Below, one piece after another: positions 14,473 through 21,401 of a DNA stretch of 21,401 nt. The stretch comes from Gemmatimonadota bacterium (GTDB lineage Bacteria; Gemmatimonadota; Gemmatimonadetes; Gemmatimonadales; GWC2-71-9): the NCBI GenBank assembly GCA_025360265.1, contig JANYCP010000263.1:1-21401 (forward strand). The letters are read 5' to 3'. The translations under genes and the position numbers were made by a program. The notes beneath the pieces are model-generated. The model saw only the letters and a program-made list of their open reading frames with translations. It did no database searches and had not been told where the DNA came from. The first letter of the stretch is position 1. Every line of letters starts with the position of its first letter.

Positions 14473-15332
14473 CGCGACAGGTCGCGAACTTTGTTCACGG
14501 CGTCCTTGTTCCCCTGGGCTGCGGCACGCTTGTACCACTCGAGCGCCCGCGCCTTGTCCTTCACGACGCCGAGTTTCCCTTTCTCGCAGATCTCACCAAC
14601 CGCGAACTCGGCGGTCGCGTAGCCCGCATTTGCGGCGCGCGTGTACCAGTCAAGCGCGTTGCGCTCATCCTTCGGTATCCCCCGCCCGCGCTCATACGCG
14701 ACGGCGATTTGATACATCGCTTCGCTGTCGCCGCCTTTCGCGGCGGCACCGAACCAGTGTGCAGCGCTATCGTCGCTCCGCCGAACACCGTCGCCGCGGA
14801 GAAAGAGCGTGGCGATGCTGCGCTGCGCTGCGACGCTACCTGCCTGTGCGGCACGGCCACACGAGGCGTAGGCATCCTTCCATCCACCGGATCCGAAGTT
14901 CTGTCGGCATGCTGCCTCGTCCGGATTGCCGCGCTTTGGTGGCGATTCGGCAACCACCGACGGTGGCGGCTTCGTCGCGACACTCTTCACTGGCTGCGGT
15001 TTGGCGGTGACAACTTTCGGTGGTTGCGCCGCGGCTCGCGTGCCCCTTGGCGCAGCGGCTGCCTGTGGCGGCCGCTGCGGCGGCGGTGGCGGTTGCGGCG
15101 GCGGCGGTGGTGCGACGGCAACAGGTGCGGGTGGCGGTGGCGTCTGGAGTTGGCTGCGGGCAGAATCTGGTTTGGAAGCTGCGGCGACTGGAGGCAACTC
15201 ACCCGTGGGAATCGTAAGCAGGCCCACGGCAAGCAATATCAGCCCAATCGCCGCGCCGCCGGCCACGATCCGGTCACGGCCAGGAAAGGCTGGCTCGACC
15301 GGTGGCGGCGGTGGAACCGGCGCGCCGGTCAC
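14469..15332 (-). CDS. TonB-like proline-rich membrane protein with C-terminal Sel1 repeats
   Basis: Starts at GTG 15332, which overlaps the fabF stop as GTGA and gives 287 residues; the frame is open far upstream but only as a shadow of fabF. A short cytoplasmic part (MTGAPVPPPPPVEPAF) is followed by a TM helix at about 22-42 (IVAGGAAIGLILLAVGLLTI). A long Pro/Ala/Lys linker covers about 47-135, with runs of five prolines, much like the periplasm-spanning part of TonB. The C-terminal 140 residues hold Sel1-type repeats, seen as AQRSIATLFLRGDGV, AMYQIAVAYERGRGIPKDE and AEFAVGEICEKG with WF/WY-x-RAA helices between. Sel1 repeats usually bind proteins. The arrangement suggests a scaffold reaching into the periplasm. 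There is no TonB C-terminal domain. Confidence 0.8.
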   Translation of the reverse strand: MTGAPVPPPPPVEPAFPGRDRIVAGGAAIGLILLAVGLLTIPTGELPPVAAASKPDSARSQLQTPPPPAPVAVAPPPPPQPPPPPQRPPQAAAAPRGTRAAAQPPKVVTAKPQPVKSVATKPPPSVVAESPPKRGNPDEAACRQNFGSGGWKDAYASCGRAAQAGSVAAQRSIATLFLRGDGVRRSDDSAAHWFGAAAKGGDSEAMYQIAVAYERGRGIPKDERNALDWYTRAANAGYATAEFAVGEICEKGKLGVVKDKARALEWYKRAAAQGNKDAVNKVRDLSR

Positions 15333-16561
15333 ACCATTCGCATGGCGAGTGCGGCGTTGTGTCCGCCGAATCCAAACGAATTGGACAACGCCACACGCAC
15401 CTTGCGCTCGCGCATCACGTTCGGCACACAATCCAGATCGCACTCGGGATCGGGATCGTCGTTGTTGATCGTCGGCGGCACCTTCCCGGTCGTGGCCACC
15501 AGCAGCGACACGATGGCCTCGATCGCGCCAGCCGCGCCGAGCGTGTGCCCAGTCATCGACTTGGTCGACGCGAACATCAGCTGGCGCGCCTGGTCGCCGA
15601 ATGTGGCCTTCACGGCATTGGTCTCCGCAATGTCGCCTTGCGGAGTGGAGGTACCGTGCGCATTGATGTAGTCGACTTTGTCGAGTGCGATTCCGCCGCT
15701 CTCGAGGCACATCTTCATCGCGTGGATTGCGCCGTGTCCGTCCTGCGGCGGCGACGTGATATGGTACGCATCGCCGCTGGCGCCGTAGCCGATGATCTCG
15801 CCGAGAATGGTGGCGCCGCGTGCTCGCGCATGCTCGTACTCTTCCAGTACCAGCATCCCGGCTCCATCAGCAAGGACGAAACCATCGCGACCGCGATCAA
15901 AGGGTCGCGAGGCCTTTTCTGGCGCGTCGTTGCGGGTCGAGAGCGCCTTCATGTTGGCGAACGCGGAGACGCTCAGGCCGGTGATTGCTGCTTCGCATCC
16001 GCCAGTGAGCATGACGTCGGCCACGCCGGCACGAATCAACTGCCACGAGGTGCCGATCGCATGGGCCCCAGAGGAGCAGGCGGACACCGTGGCGAAGTTT
16101 GGTCCTTGCAGGTTGTAGCGGATCGAGACGAGACCGGCGGCAATGTCGGGAATGAACATCGGCACGAAGAACGGCGAGACACGATCGGGGCCCTTTTCAA
16201 TGAACGCCGCGCAGTTCTCCTGAAACGTCATCATGCCGCCGATGCCAGAACCGACGATCGCACCACACCGCAGCGGATCGGACACACCACCATCGAGTCC
16301 GGCCTGAACCATCGCCTGATGCCCAGCGGCAATACCGTACTGGGCGAAGAGGTCGTAGCGTCGGGCTTCCTTCTTGTCGATGTAGAGTAGTGGATCGAAC
16401 TGCTTGACTTCGCAGCCGAATCGCACCGCCCAGGCACTCGGGTCGTACTTCGTGATCGGCGCCGCGCCGGACTTCCCGGCGAGCAGGTTGTTCCAGGTCT
16501 CGTCCACCGTGAGCCCCACCGGGGTCACCAGACCGAGTCCTGTCACGACGACGCGGCGCAT
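15329..16561 (-). CDS. fabF: 3-oxoacyl-[acyl-carrier-protein] synthase II
   Basis: Elongates acyl-ACP with malonyl-ACP in fatty-acid synthesis. ATG at 16561 (MRRVVVTGLGLVTPVG) gives 410 residues, the family length; an upstream extension to 16648 is only acpP read in another frame. The catalytic triad is Cys162 (VSACSSGAH), His302 (INAHGTSTP) and His339 (STKSMTGHT). GFGGHNAALAMR closes the protein as usual. It lies four bases after acpP, and its TGA overlaps the GTG of the Sel1 gene, so the unknown membrane cassette may be translated together with fatty-acid synthesis genes. Confidence 0.97.
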   Translation of the reverse strand: MRRVVVTGLGLVTPVGLTVDETWNNLLAGKSGAAPITKYDPSAWAVRFGCEVKQFDPLLYIDKKEARRYDLFAQYGIAAGHQAMVQAGLDGGVSDPLRCGAIVGSGIGGMMTFQENCAAFIEKGPDRVSPFFVPMFIPDIAAGLVSIRYNLQGPNFATVSACSSGAHAIGTSWQLIRAGVADVMLTGGCEAAITGLSVSAFANMKALSTRNDAPEKASRPFDRGRDGFVLADGAGMLVLEEYEHARARGATILGEIIGYGASGDAYHITSPPQDGHGAIHAMKMCLESGGIALDKVDYINAHGTSTPQGDIAETNAVKATFGDQARQLMFASTKSMTGHTLGAAGAIEAIVSLLVATTGKVPPTINNDDPDPECDLDCVPNVMRERKVRVALSNSFGFGGHNAALAMRMV

Positions 16562-16565
16562 CGAC

Positions 16566-16805
16566 CTACTTGCCCAGCTTGTCGTGGAGATACTTGAGGG
16601 CATCACCGACCGTACGGAGCTTTTCGGCCTCCTCGTCGGGAATGTCAATATCGAATTCCTTCTCGAACGCCATCACCAGCTCAACCGTGTCGAGCGAGTC
16701 TGCTCCGAGATCTTCCATGAACGAGGCCGCGTCGGTGAGCTTCTCGCGCTCAACGCCCAGTTCCTCGACAATGATGTCCTTGACCTTCTCATCCACGTCG
16801 CTCAT
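16566..16805 (-). CDS. acpP: Acyl carrier protein
   Basis: Carries growing acyl chains on a phosphopantetheine arm. ATG at 16805 gives 79 residues (MSDVDEKVKDIIVEELGV), with GAGGG placed five bases upstream. An in-frame codon at 16823 exists but lies upstream of that site. The modified serine is Ser37 in EDLGADSLDTVELVM, a near-perfect family signature. The protein is acidic, as ACPs are. It lies between fabG and fabF, the standard order. Confidence 0.98.
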   Translation of the reverse strand: MSDVDEKVKDIIVEELGVEREKLTDAASFMEDLGADSLDTVELVMAFEKEFDIDIPDEEAEKLRTVGDALKYLHDKLGK

Positions 16806-16810
16806 CTGTT

Positions 16811-16815
16811 CCCTC
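16811..16815 (-). promoter_or_regulatory. Shine-Dalgarno site of acpP
   Basis: GAGGG on the minus strand, with five bases (AACAG) before the ATG at 16805. It decides the acpP start against the upstream in-frame codon at 16823. It is the clearest ribosome binding site in the window, fitting the high translation ACP needs. Confidence 0.75.
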
Positions 16816-16838
16816 GATTGCAATGGTGAAGTGTGATC

Positions 16839-17582
16839 TCAGCCGATCATCCCGCCGTCGACGACCAATGTCTGCCCGGTAACATAGGCGGCAAGGTCGG
16901 ATGCCAGAAACAGGATCATACCGGCAACGTCCCTTGGCGCACCCAGGCGGGCCAGCGGAATCGACTCCAATAACGCGGTCCGTGCGGTGTCGGGCAAGGC
17001 GGCGGTCATGTCGGTGTCGATGAATCCCGGGGCCACGCAGTTTACCAGCACCCCGCGCGCCGCGTACTCCTTCGCCACCGACTTCGTGAATCCGATCAGC
17101 CCCGCCTTGCTGGCGGCGTAGTTGGCCTGCCCCTTATTCCCGGTAATTCCCACGATGCTGGTGACGTTGATGATCCGGCCGTACCGCCGTTTCATCATCC
17201 CCTTGATCACGGCCTGCGTTGAGACGAACGCCGCCGTCAGATTTGCGGCAATCACATCGTCCCAGTCCTGGTCACTCAAGCGAATCAGCAGATTGTCGCG
17301 CGTCACGCCGGCATTGTTGACGAGAATATCGATGGGGCCAAGCGCCGATTCGCATGCCGCGATTGCCCGGCGCAACGCGTCACGATCGGTCACGTCACCG
17401 GCAAACCCCATGGCGCGTTCGCCAATCGCCGCTGCCGCAGCGGCCGCCGAACTCTCTGAGCGCCCAACCACAGCGACCTTGGCACCGGCCGCGTGCAGCG
17501 TCTCGGCGATGCTGCGGCCAATGCCGCGCGTGCTGCCGGTGACGAATGCGGTACGCCCGCTGAGATCGATAGAGATACTCAT
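16839..17582 (-). CDS. fabG: 3-oxoacyl-[acyl-carrier-protein] reductase
   Basis: NADPH-dependent reduction of 3-oxoacyl-ACP, second step of each elongation cycle. The 247-residue short-chain dehydrogenase has the cofactor loop TGSTRGIG (15-22), NNAG (89-92) and the catalytic set Asn114, Ser142, Tyr155 and Lys159 (NYAASKAG). The ending GQTLVVDGGMIG is typical FabG. It starts with ATG at 17582 in an ATGA overlap with fabD and is followed after 33 bases by acpP. Confidence 0.97.
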   Translation of the reverse strand: MSISIDLSGRTAFVTGSTRGIGRSIAETLHAAGAKVAVVGRSESSAAAAAAAIGERAMGFAGDVTDRDALRRAIAACESALGPIDILVNNAGVTRDNLLIRLSDQDWDDVIAANLTAAFVSTQAVIKGMMKRRYGRIINVTSIVGITGNKGQANYAASKAGLIGFTKSVAKEYAARGVLVNCVAPGFIDTDMTAALPDTARTALLESIPLARLGAPRDVAGMILFLASDLAAYVTGQTLVVDGGMIG

Positions 17583-18511
17583 GCTGCCAGGAACGCCTCA
17601 AGCTGGGGAACAGTTCCGAGCGCCGTGCAGTGGGCCGCAGGCACAATGCGCTTGAGCAACCCGGTAAGCACGCTGCCCGGACCGATCTCCAGCCACCTCG
17701 CCTCAGGATGCAGCTCGGCGAGCTTGCGCATCGATTCCCACCACCGCACCGGCGCCGTCAGCTGACTCACCAGCAAGGACGCGACTTGATCGGCGCCTTG
17801 TGCGAGATCTGCCGTGACGTTGGCCACAATCGGGAACGCACTCACGCCAAGCCTGGCCTCGCCAATCGCGGCGCGCAGCGGAGCCACCGCCGGCTCCATC
17901 AACGGCGAATGAAACGCACCACTGACCTTGAGCGGAAGGACGCGCTTCGCACCGGCCGCCTGGCACAGTTCCCCAGCACGCGTCACCGCGGCGGGATCAC
18001 CGGAAATCACGGTCTGGTCGGGAGAATTGAGGTTCGCTGCTACGACCACACCAGCGTGCCCGATCTGGGCCTCGCCGCAAGCGGATTGCACCGCCGCCGA
18101 ATCGAGGCCGAGCACTGCAGCCATCGCCCCTGGACGCGCCTGACCCGCAGCGAACATCAATTCGCCGCGCCGGCGAACGAGCCGCGCCGCATCGGTCGCG
18201 CTCAGCACCCCGTTGGAGACCAGCGCCGAGTATTCGCCAAGCGAGTGACCCGCTGCAGCCACCACCGTCCCCAGGCGTCCTTCAAGCACCGAAAGCACGG
18301 CGGCTGAATGCGCCAGAATTGCCGGCTGGGCATTCTGCGTCACCGTGAGTTCGTCCTCCGGGCCTTCGAACATCATGGCGCTCAGCGGCGCACCGAGCGC
18401 TGCATCGATATTGCTCAGCGTCGTGCGAGCTTCGACAAAGCGCTCGGCAAGATCCTTCGCCATGCCAACCTTCTGCGAGCCCTGGCCGGGGAACAACAGG
18501 ATGGTTACCAC
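17579..18511 (-). CDS. fabD: Malonyl-CoA:ACP transacylase
   Basis: Loads malonyl groups from CoA onto ACP. At 310 residues it has the usual length. It opens LLFPGQGSQKVGM and has nucleophile Ser90 in AGHSLGEYSAL and catalytic His201 in GAFHSPLM. It starts with GTG at 18511, seven bases inside the end of fabH, and its stop overlaps the fabG ATG. The order fabH-fabD-fabG-acpP-fabF is the classical fatty-acid operon. Confidence 0.97.
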   Translation of the reverse strand: MVTILLFPGQGSQKVGMAKDLAERFVEARTTLSNIDAALGAPLSAMMFEGPEDELTVTQNAQPAILAHSAAVLSVLEGRLGTVVAAAGHSLGEYSALVSNGVLSATDAARLVRRRGELMFAAGQARPGAMAAVLGLDSAAVQSACGEAQIGHAGVVVAANLNSPDQTVISGDPAAVTRAGELCQAAGAKRVLPLKVSGAFHSPLMEPAVAPLRAAIGEARLGVSAFPIVANVTADLAQGADQVASLLVSQLTAPVRWWESMRKLAELHPEARWLEIGPGSVLTGLLKRIVPAAHCTALGTVPQLEAFLAA

Positions 18512-19497
18512 CGAACCACGACGCTTGCCCAGGTGAATCCGGCGCCGAACGACACGAGCATCGTCATCATCCCGGGCTTGAGCCGTCCTTCGGCCTCTGC
18601 TTGTGCAATGGCCAGTGGAATGCTCGCCGAGCTGGTGTTGCCGTAGCGGTCCACATTTACCATCACCTTGTTCATCGAAATCTCGGCGTGTTTCGCGGTG
18701 GCTTCGATGATGCGCAAGTTGGCCTGGTGCGGAATCATGATGTCGATGTCGTCGGCGGTAATGCCGGCGCGGTCGATCGCAGCATCAGTAGAACGGCTCA
18801 TCGCCAACACCGCCGCCTTGAAAACCTCCCGGCCAGCCATCTGGATCAAGTGCCTCTTCTCGTGCACCAGCGCTTCTGTGAGCGGTTCAGCGGATCCGCC
18901 GCCGGGAATGTGAAGCAGCGAGGCAAGATTGCCGTCGGCGCCCATGTAGGTGGACAGAATCGCTCGTCCGTCATCGGTGGCGCGCTTCAGCACGGCAGCA
19001 CCGGCACCATCCCCGAAGAGAATCGCGGTACCGCGATCGGTGTAGTCGGTAATCGACGAAAGTTTTTCCGCACCGACCACGAGAATCGTATCGCCGAGCG
19101 CCGCGCGCATCAGCCCTTCGGCCACGCTGATACCGAAAAGCCAACCGGGACAGGCGGCGACCACGTCGAACGCCCAGGCGCGGTCGGCGCCGAGGGCAGC
19201 TTGCAGGTCGCATGCGGCCGAAGGGAGGCGGCGATCGGGCGTGACGGTCGCGAAGATGATGCCGTCGAGATCCTTCGCGGTGACACCGGCGCGCGCCATC
19301 GCCTGCTGCGCGGCCACCAGCGAGTAGCTGGTCAGCGTTTCGGTGGGTGCTGCGATATGACGTTGGCGAATGCCGGTGCGTTCGACGATCCAGGCATCGG
19401 AGGTGTCGAGCGTCTTTTCAAGATCGGCGTTCGTGAGGATGCCAGCCGGGACGGCGGCGCCGACACCGGCGATCATCGCCACCGGAGACGTCTTCAC
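18505..19497 (-). CDS. fabH: 3-oxoacyl-[acyl-carrier-protein] synthase III
   Basis: Starts fatty-acid synthesis by joining acetyl- or branched-chain acyl-CoA to malonyl-ACP. At 330 residues it is of normal length. The catalytic triad is Cys116 (VAACPGWLFG), His257 (IPHQANLRI) and Asn287 (YGNTSSASIP). The residues after the nucleophile are Pro-Gly-Trp, where Ala/Ser-Gly-Phe is usual, which could affect the primer pocket. It starts with GTG at 19497 in a GTGA overlap with plsX. Confidence 0.95.
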   Translation of the reverse strand: MKTSPVAMIAGVGAAVPAGILTNADLEKTLDTSDAWIVERTGIRQRHIAAPTETLTSYSLVAAQQAMARAGVTAKDLDGIIFATVTPDRRLPSAACDLQAALGADRAWAFDVVAACPGWLFGISVAEGLMRAALGDTILVVGAEKLSSITDYTDRGTAILFGDGAGAAVLKRATDDGRAILSTYMGADGNLASLLHIPGGGSAEPLTEALVHEKRHLIQMAGREVFKAAVLAMSRSTDAAIDRAGITADDIDIMIPHQANLRIIEATAKHAEISMNKVMVNVDRYGNTSSASIPLAIAQAEAEGRLKPGMMTMLVSFGAGFTWASVVVRW

Positions 19498-20507
19498 ATC
19501 GAACCCGGCAACTCATGCTGCGCCATCTCCGCGGCAGTGTGATCACTCAACCCACGAGCGACCGAAACGACGGCGCGCCGGATTGCATTCTTGATCGCAC
19601 TCGCGGTCGATGCGCCGTGCGCAATAATCGAAACGCCGCGCACGCCAAGCAGCGGTGCGCCGCCGTATTCAGAGTAATCCAGGAATCGCATCAGTGGCGC
19701 CAGTTCCTTGGCACCGAGCAAGTCGGGACTTTCCTTGGTGAGCAACCGGGTCACGAGCGCGCCCATCGATTCGTAGAACTTCAACACTGCATTCCCGACG
19801 AGGCCGTCGCACACCACGACATCCACCTGTCCATGCGTGGGATGCGGCACGACGATGTCGCGACCCTCGATGTTGCCGATATACCTAATCCGGGGCTGCT
19901 GCTTGAGGAGTTGATGGGTCTCCCGCACAATCGCCCCGCCCTTTTCGTCTTCTTCACCCACATTCAGCAAGCCGACCTTCGGCTCCGCCACGCCGACCAG
20001 GTCACGCATGTAGATCGTGCCGAGGCGGGCGAAATTCACCAACTCCTTGGACGTGCAATCGACATTGGCTCCGGCATCCACGACGAGCACGCTGCCATCG
20101 GGGATTGGGAACGGCGACGCGACGGCGGCGCGATCCACGCCGTCATGCAACCCGAGAAGAATCGTGGACCCGGCCAATGTTGCGCCGGTATTGCCGGCCG
20201 AGATGATGGCATCAACCTCACCAGTACGGTGAAGATTGAGACCCACGACGAGTGAAGAATTGGGCTTCTTGCGGACTGCAGCAATCGGCTTGTCGGTCAT
20301 GCTGATCACGTCCGCCGCATCAACCACGCGCAGCCGCGAACGGTCAACGCCGGGATGTCGCGCCAGCTCGGCTTCCACGTCGGCCGTGCGACCGACGAGC
20401 GTCAGTTCGAAATCGGGCGGCAGCTCGCGCAACGCCATGACCGCGCCCGCAACCTCGGGGCCGGGGGCGCTGTCGCCACCCATCGCGTCGAGCGCGACGC
20501 GGATCAC
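19494..20507 (-). CDS. plsX: Phosphate acyltransferase PlsX
   Basis: Makes acyl-phosphate from acyl-ACP, the donor for PlsY in phospholipid synthesis; a peripheral membrane enzyme. At 337 residues it has the expected length. Family motifs are VALDAMGGDSAPGPEVAGAV at the start, GNTGATLAGSTILLG and DAGANVDCTSKELVNFA in the middle and CDGLVGNAVLKFYES later. GTG at 20507 was chosen because it opens directly into the family's first strand. It lies three bases after rpmF, with a GAGG Shine-Dalgarno site within the rpmF end. Confidence 0.96.
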   Translation of the reverse strand: MIRVALDAMGGDSAPGPEVAGAVMALRELPPDFELTLVGRTADVEAELARHPGVDRSRLRVVDAADVISMTDKPIAAVRKKPNSSLVVGLNLHRTGEVDAIISAGNTGATLAGSTILLGLHDGVDRAAVASPFPIPDGSVLVVDAGANVDCTSKELVNFARLGTIYMRDLVGVAEPKVGLLNVGEEDEKGGAIVRETHQLLKQQPRIRYIGNIEGRDIVVPHPTHGQVDVVVCDGLVGNAVLKFYESMGALVTRLLTKESPDLLGAKELAPLMRFLDYSEYGGAPLLGVRGVSIIAHGASTASAIKNAIRRAVVSVARGLSDHTAAEMAQHELPGSM

Positions 20508-20510
20508 GAG

Positions 20511-20693
20511 CTAGTTGTCCTCGACCTCGAGCCGCTTCTTGCCTGCGTAGTAGCCGCAGGACGGGCAGATCCGGTGCGGCAACCGCGGCGCACTGCAGCG
20601 CGGACAGGCCTGAGTCGGAATGCCCTTCGCCGTGTGGTGGCCGCGGCGGAGTCGCTTGCGTGACTTGGACGTTTTTCTTTTCGGAACTGCCAT
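20511..20693 (-). CDS. rpmF: Ribosomal protein bL32, zinc-binding type
   Basis: A 60-residue large-subunit ribosomal protein. ATG at 20693 gives the canonical start MAVPKRKTSKSRKRLRRGHH. Four cysteines (Cys30, Cys33, Cys43, Cys46; CPRC and CPSC) form a zinc ribbon, so this is the Cys-containing form. An extension to 20720 is only the end of yceD in another frame. Its position between yceD and plsX is widely conserved among bacteria. Confidence 0.97.
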   Translation of the reverse strand: MAVPKRKTSKSRKRLRRGHHTAKGIPTQACPRCSAPRLPHRICPSCGYYAGKKRLEVEDN

Positions 20694-20698
20694 CAGAG

Positions 20699-20702
20699 CC
20701 TC
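20699..20702 (-). promoter_or_regulatory. Shine-Dalgarno site of rpmF, overlapping the yceD stop
   Basis: GAGG overlaps the TGA stop of yceD (20703-20701) and lies five bases before the rpmF ATG at 20693. It supports that start and suggests translational coupling of the two genes. Confidence 0.6.
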
Positions 20703-21171
20703 AGTTGGTCGTGCCGGCACCCGTGCAACCGCACGGACCGGCGTTTAGATCGGCGCCACACTTGGCGCACAGCCCTTTGCAATCGGGCCGGCAAAGCGGA
20801 AATGGCGAAACGCGCAACGCCACTTCCTCGCGCACCGCGTGCGCCACATCCAGTTCATCCGAATCGGCATCGAGCGGATAAACGCTCGGGTCCGCCGCCA
20901 GCTCCGGATCCGACGAGAACAGCAGGTCGATATCGTCGTTCACATCGACCTTCACCCCGGTCAGACAACGTCGACACTCGCCGGTGAGCGTACCATGGAC
21001 CTGTCCTCTCCAGAGGAAGGCGCCATCGCCGGTCTCCTGCATCACGCCGGTCACCTGCACCGGCTTCTCAAACGACAGACCCAGCCCGAGAAACACCGAA
21101 TCGGTTGGTTCAAGTGTGCCGCGCACGTCGACTGGACCCGACCGTAGATCACGAAGATTCAGGCGCAGCAT
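20701..21171 (-). CDS. yceD: YceD/DUF177 family protein linked to 23S rRNA and L32
   Basis: Family knowledge ties YceD to 23S rRNA metabolism and L32 expression. I chose ATG at 21171 (156 residues, MLRLNLRDLRSGP) over TTG at 21180, because the TTG would lie on the predicted -10 box. The DUF177 core shows GECRRCL (Cys66, Cys69), the acidic stretch DLLFSSDPE and the C-terminal CRPDCKGLCAKCGADLN (Cys127, 131, 135, 138), with two more cysteines near the end. The many cysteines suggest a zinc site. First gene of the lipid operon, seven bases before rpmF. Confidence 0.92.
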   Translation of the reverse strand: MLRLNLRDLRSGPVDVRGTLEPTDSVFLGLGLSFEKPVQVTGVMQETGDGAFLWRGQVHGTLTGECRRCLTGVKVDVNDDIDLLFSSDPELAADPSVYPLDADSDELDVAHAVREEVALRVSPFPLCRPDCKGLCAKCGADLNAGPCGCTGAGTTN

Positions 21172-21179
21172 AGCCCTCA

Positions 21180-21209
21180 AACCTAGCCGTATTCCCCGCT
21201 TTCGGTCAA
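21180..21209 (-). promoter_or_regulatory. Predicted promoter of the yceD-rpmF-plsX-fab operon
   Basis: On the minus strand TTGACC (21209-21204) is followed after 18 bp by TAGGTT (21185-21180); with a 17-bp spacer the -10 box would read CTAGGT. The ATG of yceD follows eight bases after TAGGTT, leaving a 5' leader of only zero to about three bases. The boxes lie entirely in the 47-bp gap between ndk and yceD. The -35 box is a 5 of 6 match, the -10 box 3 of 6. Confidence 0.5.
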
Positions 21210-21218
21210 CCCGACTGG

Positions 21219-21401
21219 CTAGTGGCCGAGGAGGGCTAACTCACGCTCTGGAAAGAAGAAAGCGACTTCCCGGGCAGCGTTTTCATCGCTGTCCGACCCG
21301 TGCACAGCGTTGCGCCCCTTGGACTCGGCGAAAAGCTTCCGGATGGTACCTGCAGCGGCTTCGGCCGGGTCGGTTGCGCCGATGGTCGTCCGCCAGGCAG
21401 C
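21219..21401 (-). CDS. ndk: Nucleoside diphosphate kinase, C-terminal part (5' end outside the window)
   Basis: Only the last 60 codons are present, ending in TAG at 21219. The protein moves phosphate between nucleoside di- and triphosphates. The fragment contains the most diagnostic part of Ndk: GATDPAEA, GTIRKLFAES and NAVHGSDSDENAAREVAFFF, with the phosphorylated histidine at fragment residue 34. It ends PERELALLGH. No convincing terminator separates it from yceD; the yceD promoter begins about ten bases after its stop. Confidence 0.95.
   Translation of the reverse strand, partial: AAWRTTIGATDPAEAAAGTIRKLFAESKGRNAVHGSDSDENAAREVAFFFPERELALLGH

Noticed and set aside
15040..15160. Low-complexity GGCGGC-type repeats on the plus strand
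   Set aside because: They encode the proline-rich linker on the minus strand; this is protein composition, not a DNA repeat element.
15302..16390. 362-codon open frame on the plus strand (and similar ones at 14709-15671 and 18601-19542)
   Set aside because: Antisense to fabF, the Sel1 gene and fabH respectively, whose catalytic residues are intact. Translations look random.
16562..16648. N-terminal extension of fabF (and those of the Sel1 gene to 15710, the six-TM gene to 14538, the plus-strand gene back to 10824)
   Set aside because: Each extension runs through another real gene in a different frame and lacks family similarity; starts at start/stop overlaps or Shine-Dalgarno sites fit better.

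Overview
The window is about 21.4 kb of high-GC bacterial DNA, almost fully coding. There is no gap over 300 bases and I see no RNA gene, CRISPR array or insertion sequence. Every gene is on the minus strand except one. The content points to a diderm bacterium with LPS (complete Kdo route, LptC, OstA-like protein) that makes menaquinone by the futalosine route (MqnA, MqnC, MqnE). With the high GC, the ndk-yceD-rpmF-plsX-fab order and the FHA-type membrane proteins, I infer Gemmatimonadota or a close relative. That is an impression, not a database result.

Layout, read in the direction of minus-strand transcription (right to left). (1) 21401-15329: the end of ndk, then a lipid operon yceD-rpmF-plsX-fabH-fabD-fabG-acpP-fabF. 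(2) 15332-12219: four membrane-associated genes of unknown role, tied to fabF by start/stop overlaps: a TonB-like proline-rich Sel1 protein, a six-helix membrane protein with a degenerate FHA-like tail, a small single-pass protein, and a secreted-helical/TM/cytoplasmic FHA protein. (3) 11115-12338, the only plus-strand gene: an FHA-like/TM/degenerate M15-peptidase-like protein. It converges on the FHA gene with a 120-bp antisense overlap. (4) 11093-5947, divergent from (3): mqnE-mqnA-mqnC-ispF-xerD-trpG. (5) 5861 to the left edge: kdsB-pyrG-kdsA-kdsC-kdsD-lptC-OstA-like, behind a strong promoter that appears to give a leaderless kdsB mRNA.

How the genes fit together: block 5 encodes all four steps from ribulose-5-phosphate to CMP-Kdo plus the CTP synthase that feeds the last step, followed by LPS-transport genes. 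Block 1 makes the acyl chains that phospholipid and lipid A need. Block 4 makes menaquinone head-group precursors and one step of isoprenoid synthesis (IspF). Blocks 2 and 3 look like an envelope-associated phospho-signalling or scaffold cassette joined to fatty-acid synthesis. It is the least explained part of the window.

Most junctions are 4-bp ATGA, GTGA or TTGA overlaps, and about ten of the genes start with GTG or TTG, so starts were chosen from overlaps, Shine-Dalgarno sites and family length.
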